From NCBI GenBank assembly GCA_947631375.1, contig CANRLD010000032.1, positions 1-13,399 of the forward strand: a stretch of DNA of 13,399 nucleotides. Direction: 5' to 3'. Shown one piece after another: positions 6,083 to 13,399 of the stretch. The notes beneath the pieces are model-generated. The model was given only the letters and a program-made list of their open reading frames with translations, was not told the DNA's origin and did no database searches. The position numbers and the translations under genes were made by a program. Source of the DNA: an uncultured Methylophaga sp. (GTDB taxonomy: Bacteria > Pseudomonadota > Gammaproteobacteria > Nitrosococcales > Methylophagaceae). How positions within the stretch are numbered: position 1 is the stretch's first letter; each line of letters starts with the position of its first letter.

Positions 6083-7465
6083 CTATAGCTCGCTACGTGC
6101 ACGTTGGACCGCTTTGAGTACCTGCTGTGGCGCGGTTCCACCCAGATGGTTACGTGCCGCTACCGATCCTTCCAATGTCAGGACAGTAAAAACATCTTCG
6201 TCGATTTGCTCGGAAAACTGCCGTAATTCGCTGAGCTGCAATGCGGATAAGTCTTTACCATGTTTTATGGCATAGGCGACTGACAAGCCGACGATTTCAT
6301 GCGCATCACGGAAAGGTACCGCTTTGCGCACCAGGTAATCGGCCAGATCCGTGGCGGTTGCATAACCTTTCAGGGCGGCAAGACGCATATTGTCCTTTTT
6401 CACCGTGATAACCGCCATCATATCGGCGTAGACGCGCAATGAGCCAAGCAGGGTATCGATGGTGTCAAACAGTGGCTCTTTGTCTTCCTGATTATCCTTG
6501 TTATATGCCAGTGGCTGGTTTTTCATCAGCGTCAGCAGGTTAAACAGGTTGCCGTAAACCCGACTGGTTTTGCCGCGCACCAGTTCCGGTACATCCGGAT
6601 TTTTCTTTTGCGGCATGATCGATGAACCGGTGCAAAAAGCATCACCCAGATCGACAAAATCAAACTGGGCAGAGGACCAGATAATCAGCTCTTCAGAAAA
6701 GCGCGACAGATGCATCATCAATAACGAAGCAACGCTGTTGAATTCAATGGCAAAGTCACGATCACTGACCGCATCCAGCGAGTTGCGACAGATGCGGTCA
6801 AAGCCCAGCAGTTCTGCCGTATATTCACGATCGATCGGAAAGGTGGTGCCAGCCAGCGCGGCAGCGCCCAGTGGCAGACTATTGACGCGCTTGCTGCAAT
6901 CATCAAGTCTTTCCAGATCACGAGAAAGCATTTCAAACCACGCCAGCATATGATGACCAAAAGTCACCGGCTGCGCTGTCTGCAGATGGGTAAAACCGGG
7001 CATGATGGTGTCAAATTCACGCTCGGCAACATCCAGCAGAGTACTGCGTAAACGTTGCAGCTCACTACGGATAGGCTGCGTCATTTCACGCAGATAAAGC
7101 CGTACATCCGTCGCCACTTGATCATTGCGTGAGCGACCGGTGTGCAGTTTTTTACCGACTTCGCCAATCAGTTTGATCAGCCGGGATTCAATGTTCATGT
7201 GCACATCTTCCTGTGCGATTGACCATGCAAACTCACCGCGATCAATTTCGCTTTCAATCTGCTGCAGGCCATTGATGATCTGATCGCGCTCAGCCGTTGT
7301 CAGCACGCCAACTTTGGCCAACATGCTGGCATGAGCAATTGAACCTTGAATATCCTGACGATACATACGTTGATCGAAATTTACTGACGCGGTGAACTCT
7401 TCAACGAATTTATTGGTTGGTTGCGTCAGACGGGCGGAAGACAGTTTTTTATCAGATGCGGTCAT
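6083..7465 (-). CDS. argH: argininosuccinate lyase
   Basis: ArgH cleaves argininosuccinate to arginine and fumarate, the last step of arginine synthesis; it is a cytoplasmic homotetramer of the fumarase/aspartase superfamily. The 460-residue length is normal. Conserved regions are seen in order: EDVHMNIESRL (86-96), HTGRSRNDQVATD (108-120), the catalytic-histidine stretch GFTHLQTAQPV (157-167, His160), and the superfamily signature GSSIMPQKKNPD (280-291), whose flexible loop carries the catalytic serine. The C-terminus ends in QRARSEL, as in related proteins. The start at 7465 has only a weak SD (ACAGG) but sits 35 bases downstream of a perfect TATAAT on this strand. It is divergent from hemC. 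In Pseudomonas argH is separated from hemC by the algZ-algR pair; here nothing lies between them. Confidence 0.98.
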   Translation of the reverse strand: MTASDKKLSSARLTQPTNKFVEEFTASVNFDQRMYRQDIQGSIAHASMLAKVGVLTTAERDQIINGLQQIESEIDRGEFAWSIAQEDVHMNIESRLIKLIGEVGKKLHTGRSRNDQVATDVRLYLREMTQPIRSELQRLRSTLLDVAEREFDTIMPGFTHLQTAQPVTFGHHMLAWFEMLSRDLERLDDCSKRVNSLPLGAAALAGTTFPIDREYTAELLGFDRICRNSLDAVSDRDFAIEFNSVASLLMMHLSRFSEELIIWSSAQFDFVDLGDAFCTGSSIMPQKKNPDVPELVRGKTSRVYGNLFNLLTLMKNQPLAYNKDNQEDKEPLFDTIDTLLGSLRVYADMMAVITVKKDNMRLAALKGYATATDLADYLVRKAVPFRDAHEIVGLSVAYAIKHGKDLSALQLSELRQFSEQIDEDVFTVLTLEGSVAARNHLGGTAPQQVLKAVQRARSEL

Positions 7466-7500
7466 GGCAGGCCTGTGATTGCTGGCAGTTAAAAAGCAGC

Positions 7501-7506
7501 ATTATA
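7501..7506 (-). promoter_or_regulatory. argH -10 box
   Basis: On the minus strand this reads TATAAT, a perfect sigma-70 -10 hexamer, 35 bases before the argH start. No good -35 is seen at the normal distance (7524-7529 reads TGCGGT), so the promoter may be weak or activator-dependent. No ARG box (ArgR site) is recognisable near it. Confidence 0.5.
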
Positions 7507-7536
7507 ACGTGGCTGTTCGTGGAACCGCAGGGGAAA

Positions 7537-7545
7537 TGTTAGAAT
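7537..7545 (+). promoter_or_regulatory. hemC extended -10 promoter
   Basis: TGTTAGAAT is an extended -10 element: TG, one base, then TAGAAT (five of six matches to TATAAT). The -35 region (about 7516-7522) is poor, as extended -10 promoters tolerate. Transcription would begin near 7552, leaving a leader of about 30 bases before the hemC ATG at 7584. Its -35 zone overlaps that of the divergent argH promoter. Confidence 0.45.
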
Positions 7546-7583
7546 CGCGGATAGTTTCGGCCATTAAACGGAAGTGTTATTTC

Positions 7584-8516
7584 ATGAGTCAACGTATTGT
7601 TCGTATCGCTACCCGGCGCAGTCCACTGGCTATCTGGCAGGCCGAATTTGTTCGTGACAGCCTGCTGGCTTTACATCCACAGTTGCAGATTGAATTGGTT
7701 CGCATCAAGACGCAGGGCGATATTATTCTGGATACCCCGTTGGCAAAAGTAGGCGGTAAAGGCTTGTTTGTAAAAGAGCTGGAACAAAGTATGTTGGCTG
7801 GCGAAGCGGATATTGCGGTGCATTCGATGAAGGATGTGCCGGTCGAGTTTCCTGAAGGACTGCATTTACCGGTTATTTGCGAGCGTCATGATCCGCATGA
7901 TGCGTTTGTTTCCAATCATTTTGACAGTATTGATGACTTACCGCAGGGTGCCAGAGTGGGCACTTCCAGTCTGCGGCGTGAATGTCAGCTGCGTCGCTAT
8001 CGGCCGGATCTGAATATTCTGCCACTACGCGGTAATGTGAATACCCGACTGGCCAAGCTGGATGCCGGAAACTTTGATGCCATTATTCTCGCGATGGCCG
8101 GGTTGCAGCGATTGGGCTTTGATGCGCGGATCCGTAGCGCCTTGACGCCAGAACAGAGTTTACCGGCAATTGGTCAAGGCGCCCTGGGCATCGAGACCCG
8201 TCTTGATGATGACGAAATGAATGCCTTGATAGCGCCGCTGAACTGCCCACATACCTCCATTACTGTCAGAGCAGAACGCGCTTTAAATCGGCGGCTAAAA
8301 GGCGGTTGTCAGGTGCCGATTGGTGGCTACGCTATTCTTGAGGGCGATAATTTGTGGTTACGCGGGCTGGTGGGCCGGCCGGATGGTCGGCAAATGCTCA
8401 AACAGGAAATTCGCGGCAGCGCCAGTGATGCCGAACAGCTCGGCAGCATGCTGGGCGACAGGTTACTCGAACTGGGCGCGGATAAAATACTGGCAGAGGT
8501 TTATGGTGGCTTATAA
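7584..8516 (+). CDS. hemC: porphobilinogen deaminase (hydroxymethylbilane synthase)
   Basis: HemC joins four porphobilinogen molecules into hydroxymethylbilane in the cytoplasm, building on a covalently bound dipyrromethane cofactor. The 310-residue length is typical. The cofactor cysteine is Cys242 in LKGGCQVPIGGY, and the catalytic aspartate is Asp84 in HSMKDVP; both fall at the same numbers as in E. coli. TSSLRRECQL (128-137) and LRGNVNTRL (148-156) carry the substrate-binding arginines. The open frame extends upstream to 7479, but the ATG at 7584 matches the family start (SQRIVRIATRRSPLAIWQA) and has GGAAG nine bases before it. Its last 14 bases overlap hemD. Confidence 0.98.
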   Translation: MSQRIVRIATRRSPLAIWQAEFVRDSLLALHPQLQIELVRIKTQGDIILDTPLAKVGGKGLFVKELEQSMLAGEADIAVHSMKDVPVEFPEGLHLPVICERHDPHDAFVSNHFDSIDDLPQGARVGTSSLRRECQLRRYRPDLNILPLRGNVNTRLAKLDAGNFDAIILAMAGLQRLGFDARIRSALTPEQSLPAIGQGALGIETRLDDDEMNALIAPLNCPHTSITVRAERALNRRLKGGCQVPIGGYAILEGDNLWLRGLVGRPDGRQMLKQEIRGSASDAEQLGSMLGDRLLELGADKILAEVYGGL

Positions 8517-9270
8517 CGCTGATCCACAGTTAACGGGACGTAAGATTCTGGTTACTCGGCCTGCCGGTCAGGCCAATATGCTCGCCAGTTTGATTGAACA
8601 GCAGGGTGGAGAAGTGATCCTGTTGCCGGTGATCGACATTGTCCCTGTTGATGTCGTGGAGTGGCAGGTATGGCAACCGCAGCTTACCGATTGGCTGGTG
8701 TTTGTCAGTCCCAATGCGGTGAGCTGTTTTATGGCGGGTTACCAGGGACAGTTGCCGGAACATATCAAACTGGTCGCAGCTGGAGAAGGAACCGCTCAGG
8801 CAATGCGGCAGCATGGTTTGCAAGTTGATTTGCAGCCTGAACTGTCTAACGGCAGTGAAGGTCTGTTACCGCTTGCGCAGTGGCAACAAATGCAGCAGCA
8901 GCAAGTGATTATTGTGCGCGGTAATGGCGGTCGGGAATTGATGGCGGACACCTTGCGCGACAGGGGCGCACAGGTAAGTTTTCTGGAAGTGTACCGGCGC
9001 GAATTACCCACGCTGCCGGCGAGTGTGTTGCAACAGGCATTGCTGGCTGACTGGCTGACGATAACCAGCGTAAATGGTGTAAAAAATCTGTTAAGTTTAT
9101 TATCTGACTATCGGCAACAAATTTTGCAAAAACCGCTGCTGGTGGTAAGTGAGCGAATCCGCGATTTTGCTATTGAACAAGGGTTTGAACAGGTCTACGT
9201 TACGGCGGATGTCAGTGATACCGCAATGGTTCAGCGACTAATTGAAATGGGATCAGATTATGCAAGCTAA
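8503..9270 (+). CDS. hemD: uroporphyrinogen-III synthase
   Basis: HemD closes hydroxymethylbilane into uroporphyrinogen III with inversion of ring D. The 255-residue protein has the two alternating halves of the family: RKILVTRPAGQANMLASLI (13-31), WLVFVSPNAV (64-73), VAAGEGTAQAM (91-101), IIVRGNGGRELMADTLRDRG (136-155), YRRELP and the conserved TSVNGVKNLL (188-197). Sequence conservation is low in this family, so the operon position is strong support. Two starts are possible: ATG at 8503, only three bases after AGAGG (8495-8499), or GTG at 8506 with better spacing. The frame is open further upstream inside hemC, but that part is not HemD-like. Its end overlaps hemX by 11 bases. Confidence 0.93.
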   Translation: MVAYNADPQLTGRKILVTRPAGQANMLASLIEQQGGEVILLPVIDIVPVDVVEWQVWQPQLTDWLVFVSPNAVSCFMAGYQGQLPEHIKLVAAGEGTAQAMRQHGLQVDLQPELSNGSEGLLPLAQWQQMQQQQVIIVRGNGGRELMADTLRDRGAQVSFLEVYRRELPTLPASVLQQALLADWLTITSVNGVKNLLSLLSDYRQQILQKPLLVVSERIRDFAIEQGFEQVYVTADVSDTAMVQRLIEMGSDYAS

Positions 9271-10294
9271 CAGCAAGCCAGAACCTGCGGAAAAAACTGC
9301 CGCAGCGTCTGACAAGTCACCATCAGCTGTCTCCAAAGGTCGTGGCGTAAAATATACGATTCTACTTATTGTCGCGTTACTGGTTATGTTGCCGGGCGTG
9401 GCAGCACTTTGGCTGTTATGGCAGCAACAGCAACAACTTTTCGCTCTGGAAGATCACCTTGAGGTGATAACCGATATTAACAGCGATGTCGCCCAGCTTG
9501 GCAGCGCGCAGGGACGATTAAGCGAACAGTTTTCCACGTTACAGCAAATGCAACGTGAACAAAGCGATGTGTTGACCAAACTGCAAAACCAGTCGCCGCT
9601 GACCACCGCTGATATCGAAATGGAGTGGGCGCTGGCAGAAATCAAATATCTGCTGAACCTAGCCAATCAGCGATCCTTGCTGGCTAAGGATATGGAAGGA
9701 GCGCAACTGGCATTATCACTTGCCGATCAACAGGTGCGAGAGCTTGGTGATTACCGGATGCAGCCGCTGCGTGAACTGATTGCAGAAGAGCAGTTGGCAC
9801 TAAGTGCAGTGGGGAAAACAGATATTGCCGGCATCGCTGCAAGCATGTCGGGTTTGCTCGCTGCTGTTGATAATCTGCGGGTCATCACTGGCCCTAAACA
9901 GACTTTCTTCGATGATACTGAGACGGAATCGCCGGTGACGCAGGGGTTGTGGCGGGAATCGATTGCAAAAGTATGGACGCAATTGCGTTCTCTGGTGGTG
10001 ATTCGTCAGCAGCAAGACGCGCCCGCAGTAGTTTTAATGCCGGAGCAACGCTACTTTCTCTATCAGAATCTACGCTTGCAGTTGGAAACAGCACGGTTTG
10101 CGGCCTTGTCAGGTAATCAGAAAATGTTTGAGCAAAGCCTGCAAGCCGCTATTCTCTGGCTGGAGCAGTATTTTGTCGGTGACCAACGCGACGCCATGCT
10201 GCAAACATTACAAGCCACGCAAAAAGAGAGCATTCACATCGAAACGCCGGATATTTCAGGTTCGCTTCGCTGGTTAACAGGGTTTGAACCATGA
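9260..10294 (+). CDS. hemX: HemX membrane-anchored heme-biosynthesis accessory protein
   Basis: The 344-residue protein has a Lys/Ala/Ser-rich cytoplasmic N-terminus, one membrane helix (about 32-54, YTILLIVALLVMLPGVAALWLLW), a Gln-rich coiled coil (55 to about 105) and a helical periplasmic-type domain (ALAEIKYLLNLANQRSLL and onward to WFTGFEP-like end, here RWLTGFEP). This is the HemX architecture of the proteobacterial hemCDXY operon. It is often named uroporphyrinogen-III C-methyltransferase, but no SAM-binding methyltransferase motifs are present, so that name is probably a carry-over. A TTG at 9242 is in frame, but the ATG at 9260 is the better start: it has GGGA at 9249-9252 and gives an 11-base overlap with hemD. 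It overlaps hemY through ATGA. Confidence 0.92.
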   Translation: MQANSKPEPAEKTAAASDKSPSAVSKGRGVKYTILLIVALLVMLPGVAALWLLWQQQQQLFALEDHLEVITDINSDVAQLGSAQGRLSEQFSTLQQMQREQSDVLTKLQNQSPLTTADIEMEWALAEIKYLLNLANQRSLLAKDMEGAQLALSLADQQVRELGDYRMQPLRELIAEEQLALSAVGKTDIAGIAASMSGLLAAVDNLRVITGPKQTFFDDTETESPVTQGLWRESIAKVWTQLRSLVVIRQQQDAPAVVLMPEQRYFLYQNLRLQLETARFAALSGNQKMFEQSLQAAILWLEQYFVGDQRDAMLQTLQATQKESIHIETPDISGSLRWLTGFEP

Positions 10295-11493
10295 AGTGGT
10301 TGATTATCCTTGCGCTGGCATTGGCGCTGGGCGGCATCGTTGTCTGGTTAGCTGATTTTGAACCGGGGTTTGTGCTGGTTCAGTATGGCCAATGGACGCT
10401 GGAAACCTCATTAATCGTTTTTACGGTTGCTGTATTGTTGCTGCTGGCACTGTTGTATCTCGCGGTGCGCAGCGTTGTAACCGTCAAAAATGTTCCGGAC
10501 AGACTGCTTCGCTGGCAGGAAAACCTGCGGCATAAACGGGCCAGTAATGCATTGACCAACGGCTTGATTACGCTTGAAGAAGGTCGCTGGGCAGAAGCTG
10601 AACGTATGTTGCTGCGCCATGCCAGTAATAGTGAAACGCCGTTATTGCATTATCTGGCCGCTGCCCGGGCGGCGCAAAAACAACAGGCGCCGGAGCGGCG
10701 GGATGACTACTTGAAACTGGCACATGAATCCACTCCCGGCGCTGATATTGCCGTCGGCGTGGTGCAGGCAGAATTGCAGCTGTCTGCGGGGCAGAAAGAG
10801 CAGGCATTAGCAACGTTACAGCACTTGCGTGAAGTTGCGCCAAAACATCCATACGTTTTACAACTGCTGCAACAGCTGTATCAGGAAACTGACCAATGGC
10901 AGGAAGTACAATCGGTGCTGCCAGACTTGCGTAAACGTCATGTGCTGGATGCGCACTCTGTTGATCTGCTGTCGGCAGAGGCAATGGTTGGCCAGTTGCA
11001 AAATGCGCTGAGCCAGCAGCAATGGCAGCAAATGGAACAGCTCTGGCAAAATTCTCCAGCAAAAATCAGGCAATCCGAGCAGGTGATAAAAACCTATATC
11101 AGCGGACTGATTGCCCAGGGAAAACAGCTACAGGCATTGCTGTTGATAGAAGAATATCTGCGTAAGGACTGGAGTGATCTGCTGGTTTACCAATATGGCA
11201 CCATCCTTGATGGTGACTTGTTGAAGCGTTTGGCGACAGCTGAAAAGTGGTTGCAGCAGCATCAACAAAATCCTTGGCTTTTGCTGACACTGGGTCGTCT
11301 TGCTCAGGCCAACAAACTTTGGGCCAAAGCGGAAGCCTATTTGCGTGCCAGCATTGAACACGGCCCTCGCGGAGAGGCGTATCAAGCGTTGGCAGCCGTG
11401 CTCTTGGCACAGGATAAACGGGATGCGGCGGCCGATACTTACAAACAAGGGCTGGAGGCAGTATTGGCTGATACTGCGAGTGGCTCGGTTTAA
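10291..11493 (+). CDS. hemY: HemY membrane-anchored TPR protein
   Basis: The 400-residue protein has two membrane helices near its N-terminus (about 2-20 and 41-61) and a long helical-repeat region, with TPR-like motifs such as GLITLEEGRWAEAERMLLRH (about 91-110) and LGRLAQANKLWAKAEAYLRA (about 331-350). This is the HemY_N plus TPR layout of the last gene in proteobacterial hemCDXY operons. It is not the protoporphyrinogen oxidase that has the same name in Gram-positive bacteria. Its start shares ATGA with the hemX stop, and it is followed after 15 bases by a strong terminator. A scaffolding role in late heme synthesis at the membrane is suspected for the family but not proven. Confidence 0.95.
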   Translation: MKWLIILALALALGGIVVWLADFEPGFVLVQYGQWTLETSLIVFTVAVLLLLALLYLAVRSVVTVKNVPDRLLRWQENLRHKRASNALTNGLITLEEGRWAEAERMLLRHASNSETPLLHYLAAARAAQKQQAPERRDDYLKLAHESTPGADIAVGVVQAELQLSAGQKEQALATLQHLREVAPKHPYVLQLLQQLYQETDQWQEVQSVLPDLRKRHVLDAHSVDLLSAEAMVGQLQNALSQQQWQQMEQLWQNSPAKIRQSEQVIKTYISGLIAQGKQLQALLLIEEYLRKDWSDLLVYQYGTILDGDLLKRLATAEKWLQQHQQNPWLLLTLGRLAQANKLWAKAEAYLRASIEHGPRGEAYQALAAVLLAQDKRDAAADTYKQGLEAVLADTASGSV

Positions 11494-11508
11494 TACGCGT
11501 CCAACAAT

Positions 11509-11541
11509 AAAAAAAACGGCGTATAAATCGCCGTTTTTTTT
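11509..11541. terminator. bidirectional terminator between hemY and dnaN
   Basis: A perfect 13-base stem: A-run plus CGGCG (11509-11521) pairs with CGCCG plus T-run (11529-11541), around a seven-base loop TATAAAT. The GC core with flanking A8 and T8 works as an intrinsic terminator on both strands. It lies 15 bases past the hemY stop and 27 bases past the dnaN stop on the other strand. Confidence 0.93.
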
Positions 11542-11568
11542 ATTGCTTGCAGAATGTTGGATCAGCTA

Positions 11569-12672
11569 TTACAAACGCATTGGCATGACCACATATTGCC
11601 GTGTAAAGGCCGGATCGTTGGGTATAATCAGCGCGCTGCTGTTTTCATCGGTAAAGATTAATTTCACTTTGTTGTCCGGAATGGCATTCAGCAGATCGAG
11701 CAGATAAGCATTATTAAAAGCGATTTCTAATTCCGGGCCCGTGTATTCCACGACCAGTTCTTCTTCTGCCGTTTCCTGTTCCTGATTGGTTACCGTGGCT
11801 TTTAGCAGGTTGTTTTGCAGGTTGATCCGCACACTGCGGTGTTTGTCATTGGCGAGAATGGAAGCGCGTGATAAAGCCTGTTTCAGTTCGTCGCGTCCGG
11901 CAATGACTTCTTTGTCTCCGCCGACAGGAAGTACGCGTTCGTAGTTGGGAAACTGCCCATCAATTAACTTGGAAGTAAAATGCAGATCCGGCAACTCGAC
12001 TTTGAGTTGCTGTGGACTGATGGCCAGCGTCACGTTATCAGCAATATCGCCCAGTAAACGTCCCAGCTCCAGAATGGCTTTACGCGGAACGATCACAGCG
12101 CTTTTTTCCGGGTTGGTTTCGGCGGTTTCGATACTGCCAAGTGCCAGCCGGTGACCATCGGTTGCCACTGCTCGTAGTACATTGTGCTCGCGTTCCAGCA
12201 ACAAACCGTTCAGGTAATAGCGTACATCCTGGCTTGCCATGGCAAAACTGGTTTCATCAAGCAGATTTTTCAATGCGGATTGTGGAACGGTAATTTGATC
12301 ACTGTAACTGGCACCTTCGCTATCGGGAAAGTCCGCTGCGGGAAGTGTCGCCAGTGAAAAACGGCTTTTACCGGCACGCACCAGCGCTTTATTATCTTCC
12401 GCCTGAAAGCTGATCGTTGCGTTGCCAGGCAATGCTCGTACGATATCCAGCAATTTTCGGGCTGAGACGGTCGTTTCTCCCTCTTTTTCGACTGATACCG
12501 GCAAGGTAGCGATCATTTCCAGTTCCATATCGGTACTGGTGATCACCAGCCGCTGATCATGGCAACGCAACAGAATATTGGATAGGATGGGCAAGGTTGA
12601 ACGACGCTCAACGATGCTGCATACCAGTTGTAAGGGACGAGCAATAATGTCTTGGCTTACAGTAAATTGCAT
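11569..12672 (-). CDS. dnaN: DNA polymerase III beta sliding clamp
   Basis: DnaN forms the dimeric ring that holds polymerase III and other enzymes on DNA. The 367-residue length and the three repeated clamp domains (about 1-120, 125-245, 248-367) are normal. Landmarks include IVERRSTLPILSNILL (20-35), ATDGHRLAL (169-177), LIDGQFPNYERVLP and the C-terminal pocket strand ending YVVMPMRL. It begins 14 bases after the dnaA stop with only a weak SD (GAGAGA), so it probably depends on read-through from dnaA. Unlike the usual dnaA-dnaN-recF-gyrB order, it is followed by a terminator and the convergent hemY gene. Confidence 0.98.
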   Translation of the reverse strand: MQFTVSQDIIARPLQLVCSIVERRSTLPILSNILLRCHDQRLVITSTDMELEMIATLPVSVEKEGETTVSARKLLDIVRALPGNATISFQAEDNKALVRAGKSRFSLATLPAADFPDSEGASYSDQITVPQSALKNLLDETSFAMASQDVRYYLNGLLLEREHNVLRAVATDGHRLALGSIETAETNPEKSAVIVPRKAILELGRLLGDIADNVTLAISPQQLKVELPDLHFTSKLIDGQFPNYERVLPVGGDKEVIAGRDELKQALSRASILANDKHRSVRINLQNNLLKATVTNQEQETAEEELVVEYTGPELEIAFNNAYLLDLLNAIPDNKVKLIFTDENSSALIIPNDPAFTRQYVVMPMRL

Positions 12673-12686
12673 GATGGTTCTCTCGG

Positions 12687-13399
12687 CTAACTCGATAAAG
12701 TACGAAGTAAATTACGATAATCTTCCGCAATGCGGCTATCCGTTTCTTTCAGCTCTACGACTTTGCGACAGGCATGCAGCACGGTCGTGTGATCGCGCCC
12801 GCCAAACGCTTCACCAATTTCCGGCAAGCTGTGACTGGTAAGCTCTTTTGCCAGTGCCATAGCGATTTGCCGTGGGCGGGCAATTGAGCGGGTGCGTTTT
12901 TTTGCCAGCAGATCCGACACACGTATTTTGAAGTATTCTGCAACAGTTTTCTGGATGCTTTCCAGTGTCACCAGCTTTTGATGAAGCGCCAGCAAATCCT
13001 TCAACGCTTCCTGCGCCATGTCAATTGATAATGGTTGGTTGGTAAACCGTGAGTAGGCCATTACCCGTTGTAACGCGCCTTCCAGATCACGGACATTGGA
13101 TTTAATGCGCTTGGCGATAAAAAAGGCCACGTCATCCGGCAGTAAAATCAGATTCTGTTGCGCTTTTTTGATCAGGATAGCGACACGGGTTTCGAGCTCG
13201 GGTGGCTCAATGGCAATGGTCAACCCCCAGCCCAGCCGCGACTGTAAACGCTCATCAAGATTTTCCACTTCTTTCGGAAAGCGATCACAGGTAAGAATGA
13301 TCTGCCGTTCACCTTCGAGCAAGCTGTTGAAGGTATAAAAGAATTCTTCCTGGGAGCGCTCTTTTTTGGCGAAAAACTGAATATCATCAATTAATAAGG
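12687..13399 (-). CDS. dnaA: chromosomal replication initiator DnaA (5' part beyond window)
   Basis: The last 236 residues of DnaA are present, from the Walker B segment to the stop. The AAA+ part shows LLIDDIQFF (Walker B) at the window edge, then ILTCDRFPKEVENLDERLQS (sensor 1 region), and SNVRDLEGALQRV (sensor 2). Domain IV, which binds DnaA boxes, ends with the family signature SLPEIGEAFGGRDHTTVLHA. DnaA opens the origin and starts replication. The origin itself is normally upstream of dnaA and would lie to the right of this window. I see no cluster of DnaA boxes here. Confidence 0.98.
   Translation of the reverse strand, partial: LLIDDIQFFAKKERSQEEFFYTFNSLLEGERQIILTCDRFPKEVENLDERLQSRLGWGLTIAIEPPELETRVAILIKKAQQNLILLPDDVAFFIAKRIKSNVRDLEGALQRVMAYSRFTNQPLSIDMAQEALKDLLALHQKLVTLESIQKTVAEYFKIRVSDLLAKKRTRSIARPRQIAMALAKELTSHSLPEIGEAFGGRDHTTVLHACRKVVELKETDSRIAEDYRNLLRTLSS

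Noticed and set aside
7479..7583. A 35-residue N-terminal extension of hemC
   Set aside because: The family start at 7584 has a good SD and matches known HemC N-termini; the extension would cover the promoter region.
8320..8502. A long N-terminal extension of hemD inside hemC
   Set aside because: It is only the open frame opposite hemC codons; HemD homology begins near 8530, and a start at 8503 or 8506 gives the normal length.
8520..8528. A near-match to a DnaA box (TGATCCACA)
   Set aside because: Single, one mismatch, inside the hemD coding start; there is no cluster or AT-rich unwinding region, so it is not an origin.

Overview
The window looks like ordinary chromosome from a gammaproteobacterium. 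The hemC-hemD-hemX-hemY operon with argH divergent beside it is the arrangement seen, in related form, in pseudomonads and their relatives (Cellvibrio-like marine groups are a reasonable guess). DnaA, DnaN, HemC and ArgH all read as gammaproteobacterial. I cannot fix the genus from sequence alone. No phage genes, transposase, CRISPR array, tRNA or rRNA was seen.

Left part (1-4499). A peptide-chemistry neighbourhood is arranged around a divergent intergenic region. On the minus strand is a RimK-like ATP-grasp ligase with the RLAN N-terminal domain, cut by the window edge. On the plus strand are an M14-like zinc carboxypeptidase (DUF2817) and, overlapping it by 17 bases, a GNAT acetyltransferase fused to a papain/C39-like cysteine peptidase. 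RLAN ligases and GNAT-peptidase fusions are a known but experimentally uncharacterised genomic pairing, predicted to make or modify a peptide; the carboxypeptidase is a plausible third partner. A TerB-like helical protein and a small basic protein with a C-terminal Rho_N/SAP-like domain follow on the same strand.

Middle part (4522-6082). A membrane-anchored DUF748/AsmA-like protein lies on the minus strand, convergent with the small basic protein. Upstream of it is a roughly 400-base gene-free stretch holding a short AT-rich inverted repeat, one copy of a dispersed imperfect palindromic repeat, and a hairpin just after argH.

Right part (6083-13399). argH (minus) and the hemCDXY operon (plus) are divergent, with back-to-back promoter candidates between them. 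The four hem genes overlap one another (14, 11 and 4 bases), which implies co-translation. HemC and HemD make uroporphyrinogen III; HemX and HemY are membrane-anchored accessory proteins. A near-perfect bidirectional terminator separates hemY from the convergent dnaN. dnaN follows dnaA (cut by the right edge) by 14 bases. The usual recF-gyrB continuation after dnaN is absent; hemY occupies that place. This is the most notable layout oddity of the right half.
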